Below are positions 55,869 through 63,981 of a stretch of DNA of 64,000 bases, piece after piece. The notes beneath the pieces are model-generated. The model made no database searches, had not been told where the DNA came from, and worked only from the letters and a program-made list of their open reading frames with translations. The position numbers and the translations under genes are program-made. The DNA comes from Isoptericola sediminis (GTDB lineage: Bacteria; Actinomycetota; Actinomycetes; Actinomycetales; Cellulomonadaceae), in contig NZ_JABFAJ010000007.1 of NCBI RefSeq assembly GCF_013085345.1, positions 34,475-98,474 on the forward strand. Direction: 5' to 3'. Numbering within the stretch: the stretch's first letter is position 1; every line of letters starts with the position of its first letter.

Positions 55869-56735
55869 TCAGGCCCGCACGCCGGCCGGGACCGACCGCG
55901 CCCGCCACCGACGCAGCGGGCCGTACCGCGGACTGGTCAGCAGCACCACGGTGAACACCGCCCCCTGCACCAGGACGACCATCCCGCCCGAGGCGGCGTC
56001 GAGCCAGTACGACAGGTAGATCCCGATGATCGAGGACAGCGCCGAGATCGTCGGCGCCAGCACCAGCATCCGTCCGAACCGCTGGGTGAGCAGCGACGCC
56101 GTCGCCCCGGGGATGATCAGCATCGCCACGACCAGGATCACACCGACCACCTGCAGCGTCACGACGGCGGTCAGGGCGAGGACGCCCAGGAGCAGTGCGG
56201 ACAGCCGACGGGTCGACAGCCCGATGGCGTGGGCGTGGGTGGGGTCGAAGGCGAACAGCACGAGGTCGCGCCGCTTGACCAGCAGCACGGTCGAGCCGAC
56301 GACGGCGAGCGCGAGCACCTGCGCCAGCTCGACCGACGAGATCCCCAGGACGTTGCCGAAGATGATGTGGCTCAGGTCGGTCTGGCTGGGCGTCACCGAG
56401 ACGAGCACCAGCCCGAGGGCGAACAGCGTGGTGAACACGATGCCGATCGCGGCGTCCTCCTTGACCCGGCCGGAGTCGCGCACGGCACCGATGAGCACCA
56501 CGGCCAGCCCGCCGAAGACGAGCGCACCCAGCGCGAACGGGGCTCCCAGGATGTAGGCGATGACGACGCCGGGCAGCACGGCGTGCGAGACGGCGTCGCC
56601 CATGAGCGACCAGCCGACGAGCACGAGCCAGCAGGACAGCAGCGCCGCGACGACGGCGGCGACCGTCGTCGTGACGAAGGCGCGGACCATGAAGTCGTAG
56701 GACAGCGGTTCGAGGAGCAGGTCGAGGAGGGTCAC
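55869..56735 (-). CDS. Manganese/zinc-type ABC transporter permease
   Basis: The 288-residue ABC-3 (ZnuB/MntB) family permease has eight or nine helices. Motifs: VLVGWSLMGDAVSHAVLPGVVIAY, the conserved Gly-Asp-Ala-x-Ser-His loop that contacts the ATPase, and AVVTLQVVGVILVVAMLIIPGATASLLT. The GTG at 56735 overlaps the ATPase stop (GTGA). It is the last gene of the operon SBP-ATPase-permease. A basic tail (RRWRARSVPAGVRA) follows the last helix. Confidence 0.92.
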   Translation of the reverse strand: MTLLDLLLEPLSYDFMVRAFVTTTVAAVVAALLSCWLVLVGWSLMGDAVSHAVLPGVVIAYILGAPFALGALVFGGLAVVLIGAVRDSGRVKEDAAIGIVFTTLFALGLVLVSVTPSQTDLSHIIFGNVLGISSVELAQVLALAVVGSTVLLVKRRDLVLFAFDPTHAHAIGLSTRRLSALLLGVLALTAVVTLQVVGVILVVAMLIIPGATASLLTQRFGRMLVLAPTISALSSIIGIYLSYWLDAASGGMVVLVQGAVFTVVLLTSPRYGPLRRWRARSVPAGVRA

Positions 56736-57490
56736 GAGGCCTCCCCTCCGAGCGCGTCCGGCGGCACCTCGAGGCCGAAGGTCCGCGCCAGGTGGTCCGG
56801 TTCCAGCGCCTCGGCGACCGACCCGTGGAACAGCACCCGGCGCAGCAGCAGGACCGCCTCGTCGGCGAGCTGCGGCAGGGCGTGCAGGTCGTGGGAGGAG
56901 ACCAGGACCGTCCGTCCGTCCGCGGCGAGCTCGCGCAGCAGGCGCACGATCGTGGCCTCGGAGCGCTTGTCCACCCCCGCGAAGGGTTCGTCGAGCAGCA
57001 GCAGGCGCGCGTCCTGGGCGATGCCGCGGGCCACGAAGGCGCGTTTGCGCTGGCCGCCGGAGAGCTGGCCGATCTGACGGTCGGCCAGGTCCGTCAGCTC
57101 GACCCGGTCGAGCGCCTCGGCGACGGCCTCCCGGTCGGCGGGGCGGGGGCGGCGCGTGAGGCCGAGGTGGCCGTAGCGTCCCGTCATCACCACGTCGTGC
57201 ACGGAGACCGGGAACCCCCAGTCGACCGCCTCCGTCTGGGGCACGTAGCCCACCAGGCCCTGGCGCCGGGCACGCGCGGGGGTGTGGCCCGCGACCCGCA
57301 CGCCGCCGTGCGTCACGTCGACCATGCCCATGAGGGCCTTGAACAGCGTGGACTTGCCGGAACCGTTCATCCCGACCAGCCCGCAGACGGTCCCGGCGCC
57401 CACGCGCAGGGTGACCCCGTCGAGGGCCAGCACGTCCCCGTAGCGGACGGTGACGTCGTCGGCCTCGATCACCGGGGCCGCCTCCGTCAC
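56732..57490 (-). CDS. Manganese/zinc-type ABC transporter ATPase
   Basis: The 252-residue ATP-binding subunit has Walker A GMNGSGKST, a Q-loop VPQTEAVDWGFPVSVHDVV (the WxFPVxVxDVV motif typical of Mn/Zn importers), signature LSGGQRKRAFVARGIAQ, Walker B LLLLDEPFAGVD and H-loop SSHDLHALPQ. The GTG at 57490 overlaps the stop of the binding-protein gene. It energises uptake of a divalent metal. Confidence 0.92.
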   Translation of the reverse strand: MTEAAPVIEADDVTVRYGDVLALDGVTLRVGAGTVCGLVGMNGSGKSTLFKALMGMVDVTHGGVRVAGHTPARARRQGLVGYVPQTEAVDWGFPVSVHDVVMTGRYGHLGLTRRPRPADREAVAEALDRVELTDLADRQIGQLSGGQRKRAFVARGIAQDARLLLLDEPFAGVDKRSEATIVRLLRELAADGRTVLVSSHDLHALPQLADEAVLLLRRVLFHGSVAEALEPDHLARTFGLEVPPDALGGEAS

Positions 57491-58437
57491 GAGCCGGCCC
57501 CGTCGCCCGCCGCGGCGCCGGTCAGGCCCGCGACGATGAGGTCGGCGTCGTGCCGCACCAGCTCCAGGTAGGTCGGCACGGGCCCGTCGGGCTCGGAGAG
57601 CGAGTCCACGTAGAGCGTGCCGCCGAACCGGGCGCCCGTGGCCTCGACGACCTGCTGCATCGCCGCGTCGGAGACGGTGGACTCGCAGAACACGGCGGGC
57701 ACGTCGTTCGCCCCGACGAACTCGATGACGTCGGCGACCTGCTGCGGCGTGGCCTGCTGCTCGGCGTTGACCGCCCACAGGTACTGCTCGCTGAGCCCGG
57801 CGTCGCGGGCCAGGTAGGAGAAGGCGCCCTCGCAGGTGACCAGCGCCCGCTGCTCGGCGGGCAGGGTCTCCAGCGCCGCGACGAGGTCGTCCTGGACCGC
57901 CTGGAGCTCGGCGTCGTAGGCCTCGGCGTTCGCGGCGAAGTCCTCGGCGTGCTCGGGCGCGAGGTCGGAGAACGCGTCGACCATGGTGTCGACGTAGGTC
58001 TGGACGTTCAGCGGGCTCATCCAGGCGTGCGGGTTCGGGGTGCCGGCGTAGGCGTCCTCGGCGATGTCGAGCACCTCGACCCCCTCGGAGACGACGACGT
58101 GCGGGGCGTCGGCGTCCTGGACGAACTGGCCGAACCACGCCTCGAGGTTGAGGCCGTTGTCGAGGATGAGGTCGGCGTCGGCGGCGCGGCGCACGTCCCC
58201 GGGCGTGGGCTCGTACCCGTGGATCTCGGCGCCGACCTTGGTGATGGACTCGACGCGCAGGTGGTCACCGGCGACGTTCTCGGCGATGTCGGCCAGCACG
58301 GTGAACGTGGTCAGCACGACGGGACGGTCGTCCCCGTCGGCGGCCTGGCCGGTCGGCACGGCGCACCCGGCGAGCAGCGCCGCGGCGGCCGCCAGGGAGA
58401 GCGCTGATCCGGAGGTCCGCGTCAGAGTTTTCGGCAT
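57487..58437 (-). CDS. Metal ABC transporter substrate-binding lipoprotein, Mn-type
   Basis: The 316-residue cluster-9 (PsaA/ZnuA-like) binding protein starts with a lipoprotein signal (ALSLAAAAALLAGC). The four expected ligands are visible: His in EIHGYEPTPGD, His in PNPHAWMSP, Glu in VTCEGAFSYLARDAG, and Asp in LYVDSLSEP. His-His-Glu-Asp is the Mn/Fe set; zinc proteins usually have a third His in place of Glu. There is no His-rich loop. It should therefore import manganese (or iron). The ATG at 58437 lies in the loop of a palindrome and seven bases after a TACAGT box, so it is leaderless. Confidence 0.88.
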   Translation of the reverse strand: MPKTLTRTSGSALSLAAAAALLAGCAVPTGQAADGDDRPVVLTTFTVLADIAENVAGDHLRVESITKVGAEIHGYEPTPGDVRRAADADLILDNGLNLEAWFGQFVQDADAPHVVVSEGVEVLDIAEDAYAGTPNPHAWMSPLNVQTYVDTMVDAFSDLAPEHAEDFAANAEAYDAELQAVQDDLVAALETLPAEQRALVTCEGAFSYLARDAGLSEQYLWAVNAEQQATPQQVADVIEFVGANDVPAVFCESTVSDAAMQQVVEATGARFGGTLYVDSLSEPDGPVPTYLELVRHDADLIVAGLTGAAAGDGAGS

Positions 58438-58447
58438 ACCGAAAACT
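58426..58447. promoter_or_regulatory. Perfect operator over the start codon of the Mn-type importer
   Basis: AGTTTTCGG (58426-58434) and CCGAAAACT (58439-58447) form a perfect 9-bp inverted repeat whose CATA loop contains the start codon (minus strand). It overlaps the -10 box, so a bound repressor would block transcription initiation. An MntR/DtxR-family regulator is the likely binder. Confidence 0.65.
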
Positions 58448-58450
58448 GTA
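58445..58450 (-). promoter_or_regulatory. Candidate -10 box (TACAGT) for Mn-type importer operon
   Basis: TACAGT ends seven bases before the ATG at 58437 on the minus strand and overlaps the palindromic operator. Confidence 0.5.
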
Positions 58451-58487
58451 GTTCATGGACCGCCGCGCGCTCCAGCTCCGACGACCG

Positions 58488-58530
58488 ACGGGGTGCCGCC
58501 GTCCGCCCGGAGGCGTCGGCGGCACCCCGT
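58488..58530 (-). terminator. Perfect 14-bp hairpin after GlsB-like gene
   Basis: ACGGGGTGCCGCCG (58488-58501) pairs with CGGCGGCACCCCGT (58517-58530) around a 15-base loop, downstream of the small membrane protein gene. Confidence 0.6.
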
Positions 58531-58553
58531 CCGGGTGCGGCAGGTCCGGCGGA

Positions 58554-58814
58554 TCAGCGGCGACCGGCACCCGCCACGATCGCGACACCGATCGCCGCGA
58601 GGCCGATCTGGAAGGCCAGCTCGATCCAGTCGATCCCGCCGGTGTCGGCCACACCGACGAGGCTGGCGAGCCAGGTGCCGACCAGCGCGGCCACGATGCC
58701 GACGAGGATCGTGGCGATGATCGAGATGTTCTGCTTCCCGCGCACCACCAGTCGTCCCAGGACGCCGATGATGGCGCCGATGATGATGGCGGTGATGATC
58801 CCGGTCACTTCCAT
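58554..58814 (-). CDS. GlsB/YeaQ/YmgE-family stress membrane protein
   Basis: The 86-residue protein has three hydrophobic helices: GIITAIIIGAIIGVLGRLVV, ISIIATILVGIVAALVGTWLAS and WIELAFQIGLAAIGVAIVAG. The Gly-rich first helix ending GRLVVRGKQ and the IIATILVGIVAALVGT helix match the transglycosylase-associated / GlsB family. Members are induced by general stress and sit in the membrane; mechanism unknown. GGAGAG precedes the ATG at 58814. It follows the P-type ATPase gene by 48 bases. Confidence 0.88.
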   Translation of the reverse strand: MEVTGIITAIIIGAIIGVLGRLVVRGKQNISIIATILVGIVAALVGTWLASLVGVADTGGIDWIELAFQIGLAAIGVAIVAGAGRR

Positions 58815-58862
58815 GCGCGGTTCACTCTCCAGGGTCGAACGGTGGGCCGGACACCAGTGAAC

Positions 58863-61646
58863 CTAGGACACGTCGGACGAAGGTGCATGTTCGGGACGCG
58901 GCCGGGAGCGACCGTGCCGCCGCCCCCACCACTTCGCTCCCTCGACGAGGACGAACACCACCGCGGCCAGCGCGGCCGCCACGGCCCAGTCGGCCGGGCC
59001 GATGGGCGCCGAGCCGAACCACGTGTGCATGAACGGCGCGTACACGAACGCCGCCTGGAGCAGCAGCAGCACCGCGACGGAGATCCACACCGCAGGGTTC
59101 CCGCGCAGCACGTCGACGGTCAGGCTGGAGCGGTCCAGCAGACGGCTGTTGAACAGGTAGGCGAGCTGGCCGAGGGCGAGCATCGTCACCGCCACGGTCT
59201 GCGCCTCGGGCACGGGCACGCCGGACGCCCGGGCCGTGTAGAAGAGGAACAGGGTCGCGCCGCCGATGAGCAGGGAGACCAGCACGACCCGGCGCAGCAG
59301 CACGCCGTCGAGGATCGGGGTGTCGGCCGGGCGCGGCGGGCGGGCCATGATGTCGCGCTCGGCGGGCTCGTAGGCCAGGGCGAGGGTCAGGGTGATCGCC
59401 GTGATGAGGTTGATCCACAGCACCTGGACCGGTTCGAGCGGCAGCGCGAGACCGAACAGCACCGCCACCAGCATCACCAGCGACTCGGCACCGTTGGTGG
59501 GCAGCAGGAACAGCACCGACTTGCGGATGTTGTCGTAGATCCGCCGCCCCTCCTCCACCGCCCGCTCGATGGTGGCGAAGTTGTCGTCGGCCAGCACGAC
59601 GTCCGCCGCCTCCTTCGTGGCCTCGGTGCCCTTGATCCCCATCGCCACGCCGACGTCGGCCTGGGTCAGCGCCGGGGCGTCGTTGACGCCGTCGCCGGTC
59701 ATGGCCACGACCTCGTCGTGGGCCTGCAGCGCCGAGACGATGCGGATCTTGTGCTCGGGGCTGGTGCGGGCGTACACGTGGACGTCCCGCACGACGGCGC
59801 GCAGCTCCGCGTCGCTCATCGCCTCCAGCTCGGCGCCGGTCAGCACCGCGGTGTCGCCGATGCCCATCTCGCGGCCGACGGAGATCGCCGTGCCCGCGTG
59901 GTCGCCGGTGATCATCGTGACCTGGACCCCGGCGTCGCGGCAGCGGGCGATGGCGTCGACGGCCTCGGGACGGGGCGGGTCGAGGATCCCCACCAGCCCG
60001 CACAGCTCCATGCCGCCGTCGACGTCGGGCACGTCGACCTCGGTCGTGCCGTCCGGCGCGGCGGAGCGTGCGGCGGCGAGCACGCGGAGCCCCTGCTCAC
60101 CGAGCGCGTCGATCTGCGCGTCCCAGAACGCGCGGTCCAGCGGCTGCGCCGAGCCGTCCGGGCCGACCTGGGTCGTGCAGCGGTCCAGCACGTGGTCCGG
60201 GGCGCCCTTGAGGTGCACGTGCAGCAGACCGTCCGGGTCCTCGTCGAGGGTGACCATGAACTTCGTGTCCGACTCGAACGGCACCAGGTCGACGCGGCGC
60301 CACCCGGCCGGCTCGATCCCGGCCTTGTGGCCGAGGGAGCGCAGCGCACCCTCGGTGGGCTCGCCGACCAGGGCCCAGCCGCCCTCGTCGGAGCCGTCCG
60401 GGACGATGCGGGCGTCGTTGCAGAGCATCATGACCTCGGCGACGGCCACGAGGTCCGGGTCGGCGTCCGGGTCGACCGGGCGGCCGCCGTGGTCCGGGGC
60501 GAGCTCGACCACCCCGTGCGGGGCGTAGCCGGCCCCCGACACCAGGAAGGACCGCGCGGCGGTGCGGACGGTGCGCGCGGTCATCTCGTTCTTGGTCAGC
60601 GTGCCGGTCTTGTCCGAGCAGATCGTCGTCACCGACCCCAGCGTCTCGACGGCCGGCAGCTTGCGCGTGATCGCCCGGCGCCGCGCCATCTGCTGCACCC
60701 CCAGGGCCAGCGTGATCGTCACGAGGGCCGGCAGCCCCTCGGGCACGGCGGCCACGGCGAAGCCGATCGAGGCCGAGATCAGCTCGTCGACGCCGAACCC
60801 GTGCACGAACCGGCCGACGGCCACCATGACCAGGGCCATCGCGACGATCCCGGCCGCGAGGATCTTGCCGAACCGGTCCAGCCGTCGGGTCAGCGGTGTC
60901 TCCAGGGCCTGGACCTCGGAGATCATCGTCTGGATCCGGCCGATCTCGGTCGCCCGCCCGGTCGTGGTCACGACGCCGACCCCCTGGCCCGCGGCGACCA
61001 ACGTGCCGGAGAACAGCATGTCGGTGCGGTCCCCGATGCCGGCGCCCTCGGGCACGGCGTCCACGCCCTTGTCCGCGGGCACCGACTCACCGGTCAGCGC
61101 GGACTCGTCCACCCGCAGGTTGGTCGCGCGCAGCAGGCGCACGTCGGCCGGCACCCGGTCGCCGGACCCCACGCGCAGCAGGTCCCCGGGCACGACGCCG
61201 TCCGCCCCGATCTCGGTCCAGGCGTCGTCGCGCCGCACCTGGGCCGAGGCCGACAGCATCCGCCGGATGCCCTCCAGGGCCTTCTCCGCCCGGCCCTCCT
61301 GGACGAAGCCGACGGCGGCGTTGATCACCGCGACGGCGAGGATGACGGTCACGTCGACCCAGTCGGCGAGGAAGGCCTTGAGCACCGCCGCCACGAGCAG
61401 GATCTCGATGAGCACGTCGTCGAAGTGGACCGCCACCCGCTTCCACAGGGGGTCGCGCTGCACGGTGGACAGCCGGTTCGGCCCGACCGCCTCCAGCCGG
61501 TCGGCGGCCTCCTCGGCGCTCAGGCCCGCGTGCCCGGACCCCAGGGCGGCCAGCACCTCCGCGGGCGGTGACGACCAGGGCGCCTCGGGCGGCGACGGGA
61601 CGGCTGTGCCGACCGCGGCCGGACCGAGATCCGACGGGGATCCCAT
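58863..61646 (-). CDS. P2-type cation-transporting ATPase
   Basis: The 927-residue P-type ATPase has an N-terminal cation ATPase domain ([19 protein letters not shown]), actuator motif LTGESVPAD, phosphorylation site [14 protein letters not shown], nucleotide-binding [10 protein letters not shown], and hinge [13 protein letters not shown]4 has the Ca-type PEGLPA. M5 keeps Asn and Glu (LPTNGAESL), but M6 reads [19 protein letters not shown], in which Ala replaces the Asp that bridges both sites in SERCA-type Ca2+ pumps. It therefore belongs to a P2 subgroup of uncertain ion preference (Ca2+, Na+ or other). It starts at the ATG at 61646, where GGAGG is very close. It is divergent from the CstR cluster. 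Confidence 0.88.
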   Translation of the reverse strand: MGSPSDLGPAAVGTAVPSPPEAPWSSPPAEVLAALGSGHAGLSAEEAADRLEAVGPNRLSTVQRDPLWKRVAVHFDDVLIEILLVAAVLKAFLADWVDVTVILAVAVINAAVGFVQEGRAEKALEGIRRMLSASAQVRRDDAWTEIGADGVVPGDLLRVGSGDRVPADVRLLRATNLRVDESALTGESVPADKGVDAVPEGAGIGDRTDMLFSGTLVAAGQGVGVVTTTGRATEIGRIQTMISEVQALETPLTRRLDRFGKILAAGIVAMALVMVAVGRFVHGFGVDELISASIGFAVAAVPEGLPALVTITLALGVQQMARRRAITRKLPAVETLGSVTTICSDKTGTLTKNEMTARTVRTAARSFLVSGAGYAPHGVVELAPDHGGRPVDPDADPDLVAVAEVMMLCNDARIVPDGSDEGGWALVGEPTEGALRSLGHKAGIEPAGWRRVDLVPFESDTKFMVTLDEDPDGLLHVHLKGAPDHVLDRCTTQVGPDGSAQPLDRAFWDAQIDALGEQGLRVLAAARSAAPDGTTEVDVPDVDGGMELCGLVGILDPPRPEAVDAIARCRDAGVQVTMITGDHAGTAISVGREMGIGDTAVLTGAELEAMSDAELRAVVRDVHVYARTSPEHKIRIVSALQAHDEVVAMTGDGVNDAPALTQADVGVAMGIKGTEATKEAADVVLADDNFATIERAVEEGRRIYDNIRKSVLFLLPTNGAESLVMLVAVLFGLALPLEPVQVLWINLITAITLTLALAYEPAERDIMARPPRPADTPILDGVLLRRVVLVSLLIGGATLFLFYTARASGVPVPEAQTVAVTMLALGQLAYLFNSRLLDRSSLTVDVLRGNPAVWISVAVLLLLQAAFVYAPFMHTWFGSAPIGPADWAVAAALAAVVFVLVEGAKWWGRRHGRSRPRPEHAPSSDVS

Positions 61647-61748
61647 ACCTCCATCTCACCGCCGATCGGCGACTCCCGCGAGACGACCACCGGGCGGGCG
61701 TACCCTGGATCGTGGTGACGAGGCCCACGCGGACGTCATCTTGATGTG

Positions 61749-61764
61749 ATACCCCAAGGGGTAT
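61749..61764. promoter_or_regulatory. CsoR/CstR-type operator upstream of CoA-disulfide reductase gene
   Basis: ATACCCC and GGGGTAT form a perfect inverted repeat around AA, the classic G-tract operator of the CsoR/CstR family. It overlaps the probable -10 box TATATT (61762-61767). The family regulator is encoded two genes downstream. Confidence 0.85.
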
Positions 61765-61767
61765 ATT
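61762..61767 (+). promoter_or_regulatory. Candidate -10 box (TATATT) for sulfide-response operon
   Basis: TATATT lies nine bases before the ATG at 61777 and overlaps the right arm of the CstR operator, so repressor binding would occlude it. A TTGATG 15 bases upstream is a possible -35. Confidence 0.6.
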
Positions 61768-61776
61768 CTCGCAGCC

Positions 61777-63486
61777 ATGAAGATCGTCATCGTGGGTGGG
61801 GTCGGCGGCGGCATGAGCGCGGCGGCCCGGGCCCGGCGGCTCGACGAGAGCGCCGAGATCGTCGTGCTGGACCGCAGCGAGCACGTCTCGTGGGCGAGCT
61901 GCGGGCTCCCCTACCACGTGGGTGGAGAGATCGCCGAGGCCGACGAGCTGCTCGTCCAGACCCCTGAGAAGCTCCGCGCCGCCCTCGACCTCGACGTGCG
62001 CACGCGGCACGACGTCGTCGGCCTCGACCCCGAGGCACGCCGGCTCACGGTGCTGACCGACGACGGCACGGACACGGTCGACTACGACGCCCTGGTGCTC
62101 TCCCCCGGCGCCAAGGCCGTGCGCCCGCCCCTCGACGGGATCGACTCGGCACGGGTGCACACGCTGCGTTCCATCGGTGACGCCACCTCGCTGCGCGAGC
62201 GCATCGACGCCGGAGCGGGACGCGCCGTGGTCCTCGGGGCCGGCTTCATCGGCCTCGAGGCGGCCGAGACGCTCGCCGCCCGCGGCCTGGACGTCACCGT
62301 CGTCGAGCTGTCCTCCCACGTGCTGCCCCCGCTGGAGCACGAGGTCGCCTGGCGGGTCACCGCCGAGCTCGAGCGGATCGGCGTCACGGTACGCACCGGC
62401 CTGGGCGCGTCCAGCATCGAGCAGGGCGCCGACCACGACACGGTCGTCCTCGCCGACGGCACCCGCCTGCCCGCCGACGTCGTCGTGCTGTCCGTCGGCG
62501 TCCGCCCCGACACCGCCGTGTTCGAGAAGGCGGGGATCGCCACCGAACGCGGTGCGATCGTCGTCGACGACCACGGCCGCACCAGCACCGACGGCATCTG
62601 GGCCGTCGGCGACGCGGTCACCAGCACCGACGCCGTCACCGGGGTGCGCCGCCCGGTCGCGCTGGCCGGTCCGGCCAACCGCGCCGGCCGCCTGGTCGCC
62701 GACGACATCCTGCGCCCCGGGTCCGCCCGGCCGGTGCCGCCCACCGTCGGGACCGCCGTCGTGCGGGTCGGCGAGATGACCGCGGCGGCCACCGGCGCGA
62801 CGCGTGCCGACCTGCGGGCCGCGGACGTCTACTTCCAGACGCTGCACCTGCACCCCGGCCACCACGTGGGCTGGTTCCCCGGTGCGGAGCAGATCCACAT
62901 GATGATCCACTTCCGGGCCGGCGACGGCGTGCTGCTCGGCGCCCAGGCCGTCGGCCGCGCCGGCGTGGACAAGCGGATCGACGTGCTCGCCACCGCCGTG
63001 CGGGCCGGGATGACCGTGGCCGACCTCATCGACCTCGACCTCGCCTACGCCCCGCCGTACGGGGCGGCCAAGGACCCGGTGAACCTCGCCGGGATGGCCG
63101 CCAGCAACGTGCTCGACGGCACCCTGCGGATCTGGCACGTCGACCAGCTCGAGGAGGTCCGGCGCGACACGCTCGTCCTGGACGTCCGCAGCCGCGACGA
63201 GTTCGCCACCGGGCACATCCCCGGGTCGCTGAACATCCCGCACACCGAGCTGCGCGAGCGGCTCGACGAGGTCACCGCCGCGGCGTCCGGGCACCCGGTC
63301 CGCGTGCTGTGCGCCTCGGGAGTGCGCTCCAACATCGCCCACCGCGTGCTGTCGCAGGCCGGGTTCGACTCGGCCTCGCTGTCCGGCGGCATGCTCACGC
63401 TGCGCGCCGCCCTCGGCGCCACCGCTGACGACCTGCTCATCAGCACCGCACCCGCCGCCTCCACCGAGTCCAGCTCCGTGGCCTGA
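61777..63486 (+). CDS. CoA-disulfide reductase with rhodanese domain (NAD(P)H persulfide reductase type)
   Basis: The 569-residue flavoprotein has an N-terminal FAD motif GGVGGGMSAAARARRL, active-site Cys42 in SCGLPYHVGG, the second dinucleotide motif VVLGAGFIGLEAAETL, and GIWAVGDAV (FAD). The dimerisation domain ends near residue 455, followed by a rhodanese domain (LDVRSRDEFATGHIPGSLNIPH) with catalytic Cys512 in LCASGVRS. CoADR-Rhd enzymes reduce CoA disulfide, CoA persulfide or polysulfide with NAD(P)H. It is directly behind a CstR-type operator and shares an operon with the CstR-like repressor, so a role in persulfide or sulfane-sulfur detoxification is well supported by context. Confidence 0.9.
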   Translation: MKIVIVGGVGGGMSAAARARRLDESAEIVVLDRSEHVSWASCGLPYHVGGEIAEADELLVQTPEKLRAALDLDVRTRHDVVGLDPEARRLTVLTDDGTDTVDYDALVLSPGAKAVRPPLDGIDSARVHTLRSIGDATSLRERIDAGAGRAVVLGAGFIGLEAAETLAARGLDVTVVELSSHVLPPLEHEVAWRVTAELERIGVTVRTGLGASSIEQGADHDTVVLADGTRLPADVVVLSVGVRPDTAVFEKAGIATERGAIVVDDHGRTSTDGIWAVGDAVTSTDAVTGVRRPVALAGPANRAGRLVADDILRPGSARPVPPTVGTAVVRVGEMTAAATGATRADLRAADVYFQTLHLHPGHHVGWFPGAEQIHMMIHFRAGDGVLLGAQAVGRAGVDKRIDVLATAVRAGMTVADLIDLDLAYAPPYGAAKDPVNLAGMAASNVLDGTLRIWHVDQLEEVRRDTLVLDVRSRDEFATGHIPGSLNIPHTELRERLDEVTAAASGHPVRVLCASGVRSNIAHRVLSQAGFDSASLSGGMLTLRAALGATADDLLISTAPAASTESSSVA

Positions 63487-63515
63487 ACCGCACCTTCCCC
63501 GAGAGGACCTGACCG

Positions 63516-63788
63516 ATGTCGACACAGGACGCTGCCGCCCAGCGCAAGATCGTCAACCGGTTGAAGCGCGCGCGCGGCCAGCTCGACGCGCTCATCACCG
63601 CCGTCGAGGACGGCCGGAGCTGCCGTGACGTCGTCATGCAGCTCTCCGCCGTCGCCAGCGCGCTCGACAAGGCCGGCTACGCCGTCATCGCGAACGCGAT
63701 GCAGGAGTGCCTCGTCGACCCCGACCACACCACCGAGGACGGGCTCACGCCCGCCGAGCTCGAGAAGCTCTTCCTCACCCTCGCCTGA
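63516..63788 (+). CDS. cstR: CstR-like persulfide-sensing repressor (CsoR/FrmR family)
   Basis: The 90-residue all-helical repressor of the CsoR/RcnR/FrmR family has RLKRARGQLDALITAVEDGRSCRDVVMQLSAVASALDKAGYAVI, with Cys36 and Cys65 (MQECLVD). The copper-binding His of CsoR, four residues before the second Cys, is Ala here. Two Cys without that His is the pattern of CstR, which senses per- and polysulfides by forming Cys-Sn-Cys links. The operator at 61749 fits. GAGAGGACC precedes the ATG. It probably represses its own operon. Confidence 0.88.
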   Translation: MSTQDAAAQRKIVNRLKRARGQLDALITAVEDGRSCRDVVMQLSAVASALDKAGYAVIANAMQECLVDPDHTTEDGLTPAELEKLFLTLA

Positions 63789-63813
63789 CCCGGACCCGAA
63801 GGAGAACGACCCC

Positions 63814-63981
63814 ATGTGCTACCCCGCCACCTGCTCCACCTGCGGCAAGACGACGTGGAGCGGCTGCGGCCAGCACGTCGCCGACGTGCGCCGCTCCGTG
63901 CCCGCCTCCCAGTGGTGCGACGGGCACGCCGACGCCCCCCGCGGCGGCGGGAGCTTCTTCTCGCGCCTCTTCAACCGCTGA
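63814..63981 (+). CDS. Small cysteine-rich protein of conserved type
   Basis: The 55-residue protein has five Cys in MCYPATCSTCGKTTWSGCGQH and one in SQWCDGH, with His residues nearby; the CxxC...C.H spacing suggests a zinc ribbon or knuckle. The sequence pattern (CYPxxCxxCGKxTWxGCGxHV) looks conserved, but I cannot assign a function. GAAGGAG precedes the ATG. It follows the CstR-like gene by 25 bases in the same direction, so it may be part of the sulfide-response operon. It ends 19 bases before the window edge. Confidence 0.75.
   Translation: MCYPATCSTCGKTTWSGCGQHVADVRRSVPASQWCDGHADAPRGGGSFFSRLFNR

Noticed and set aside
63516..63788. Copper-sensing CsoR
   Set aside because: The His between the two Cys that completes the Cu(I) site is Ala, and the neighbour is a persulfide-type reductase rather than a copper ATPase or chaperone.
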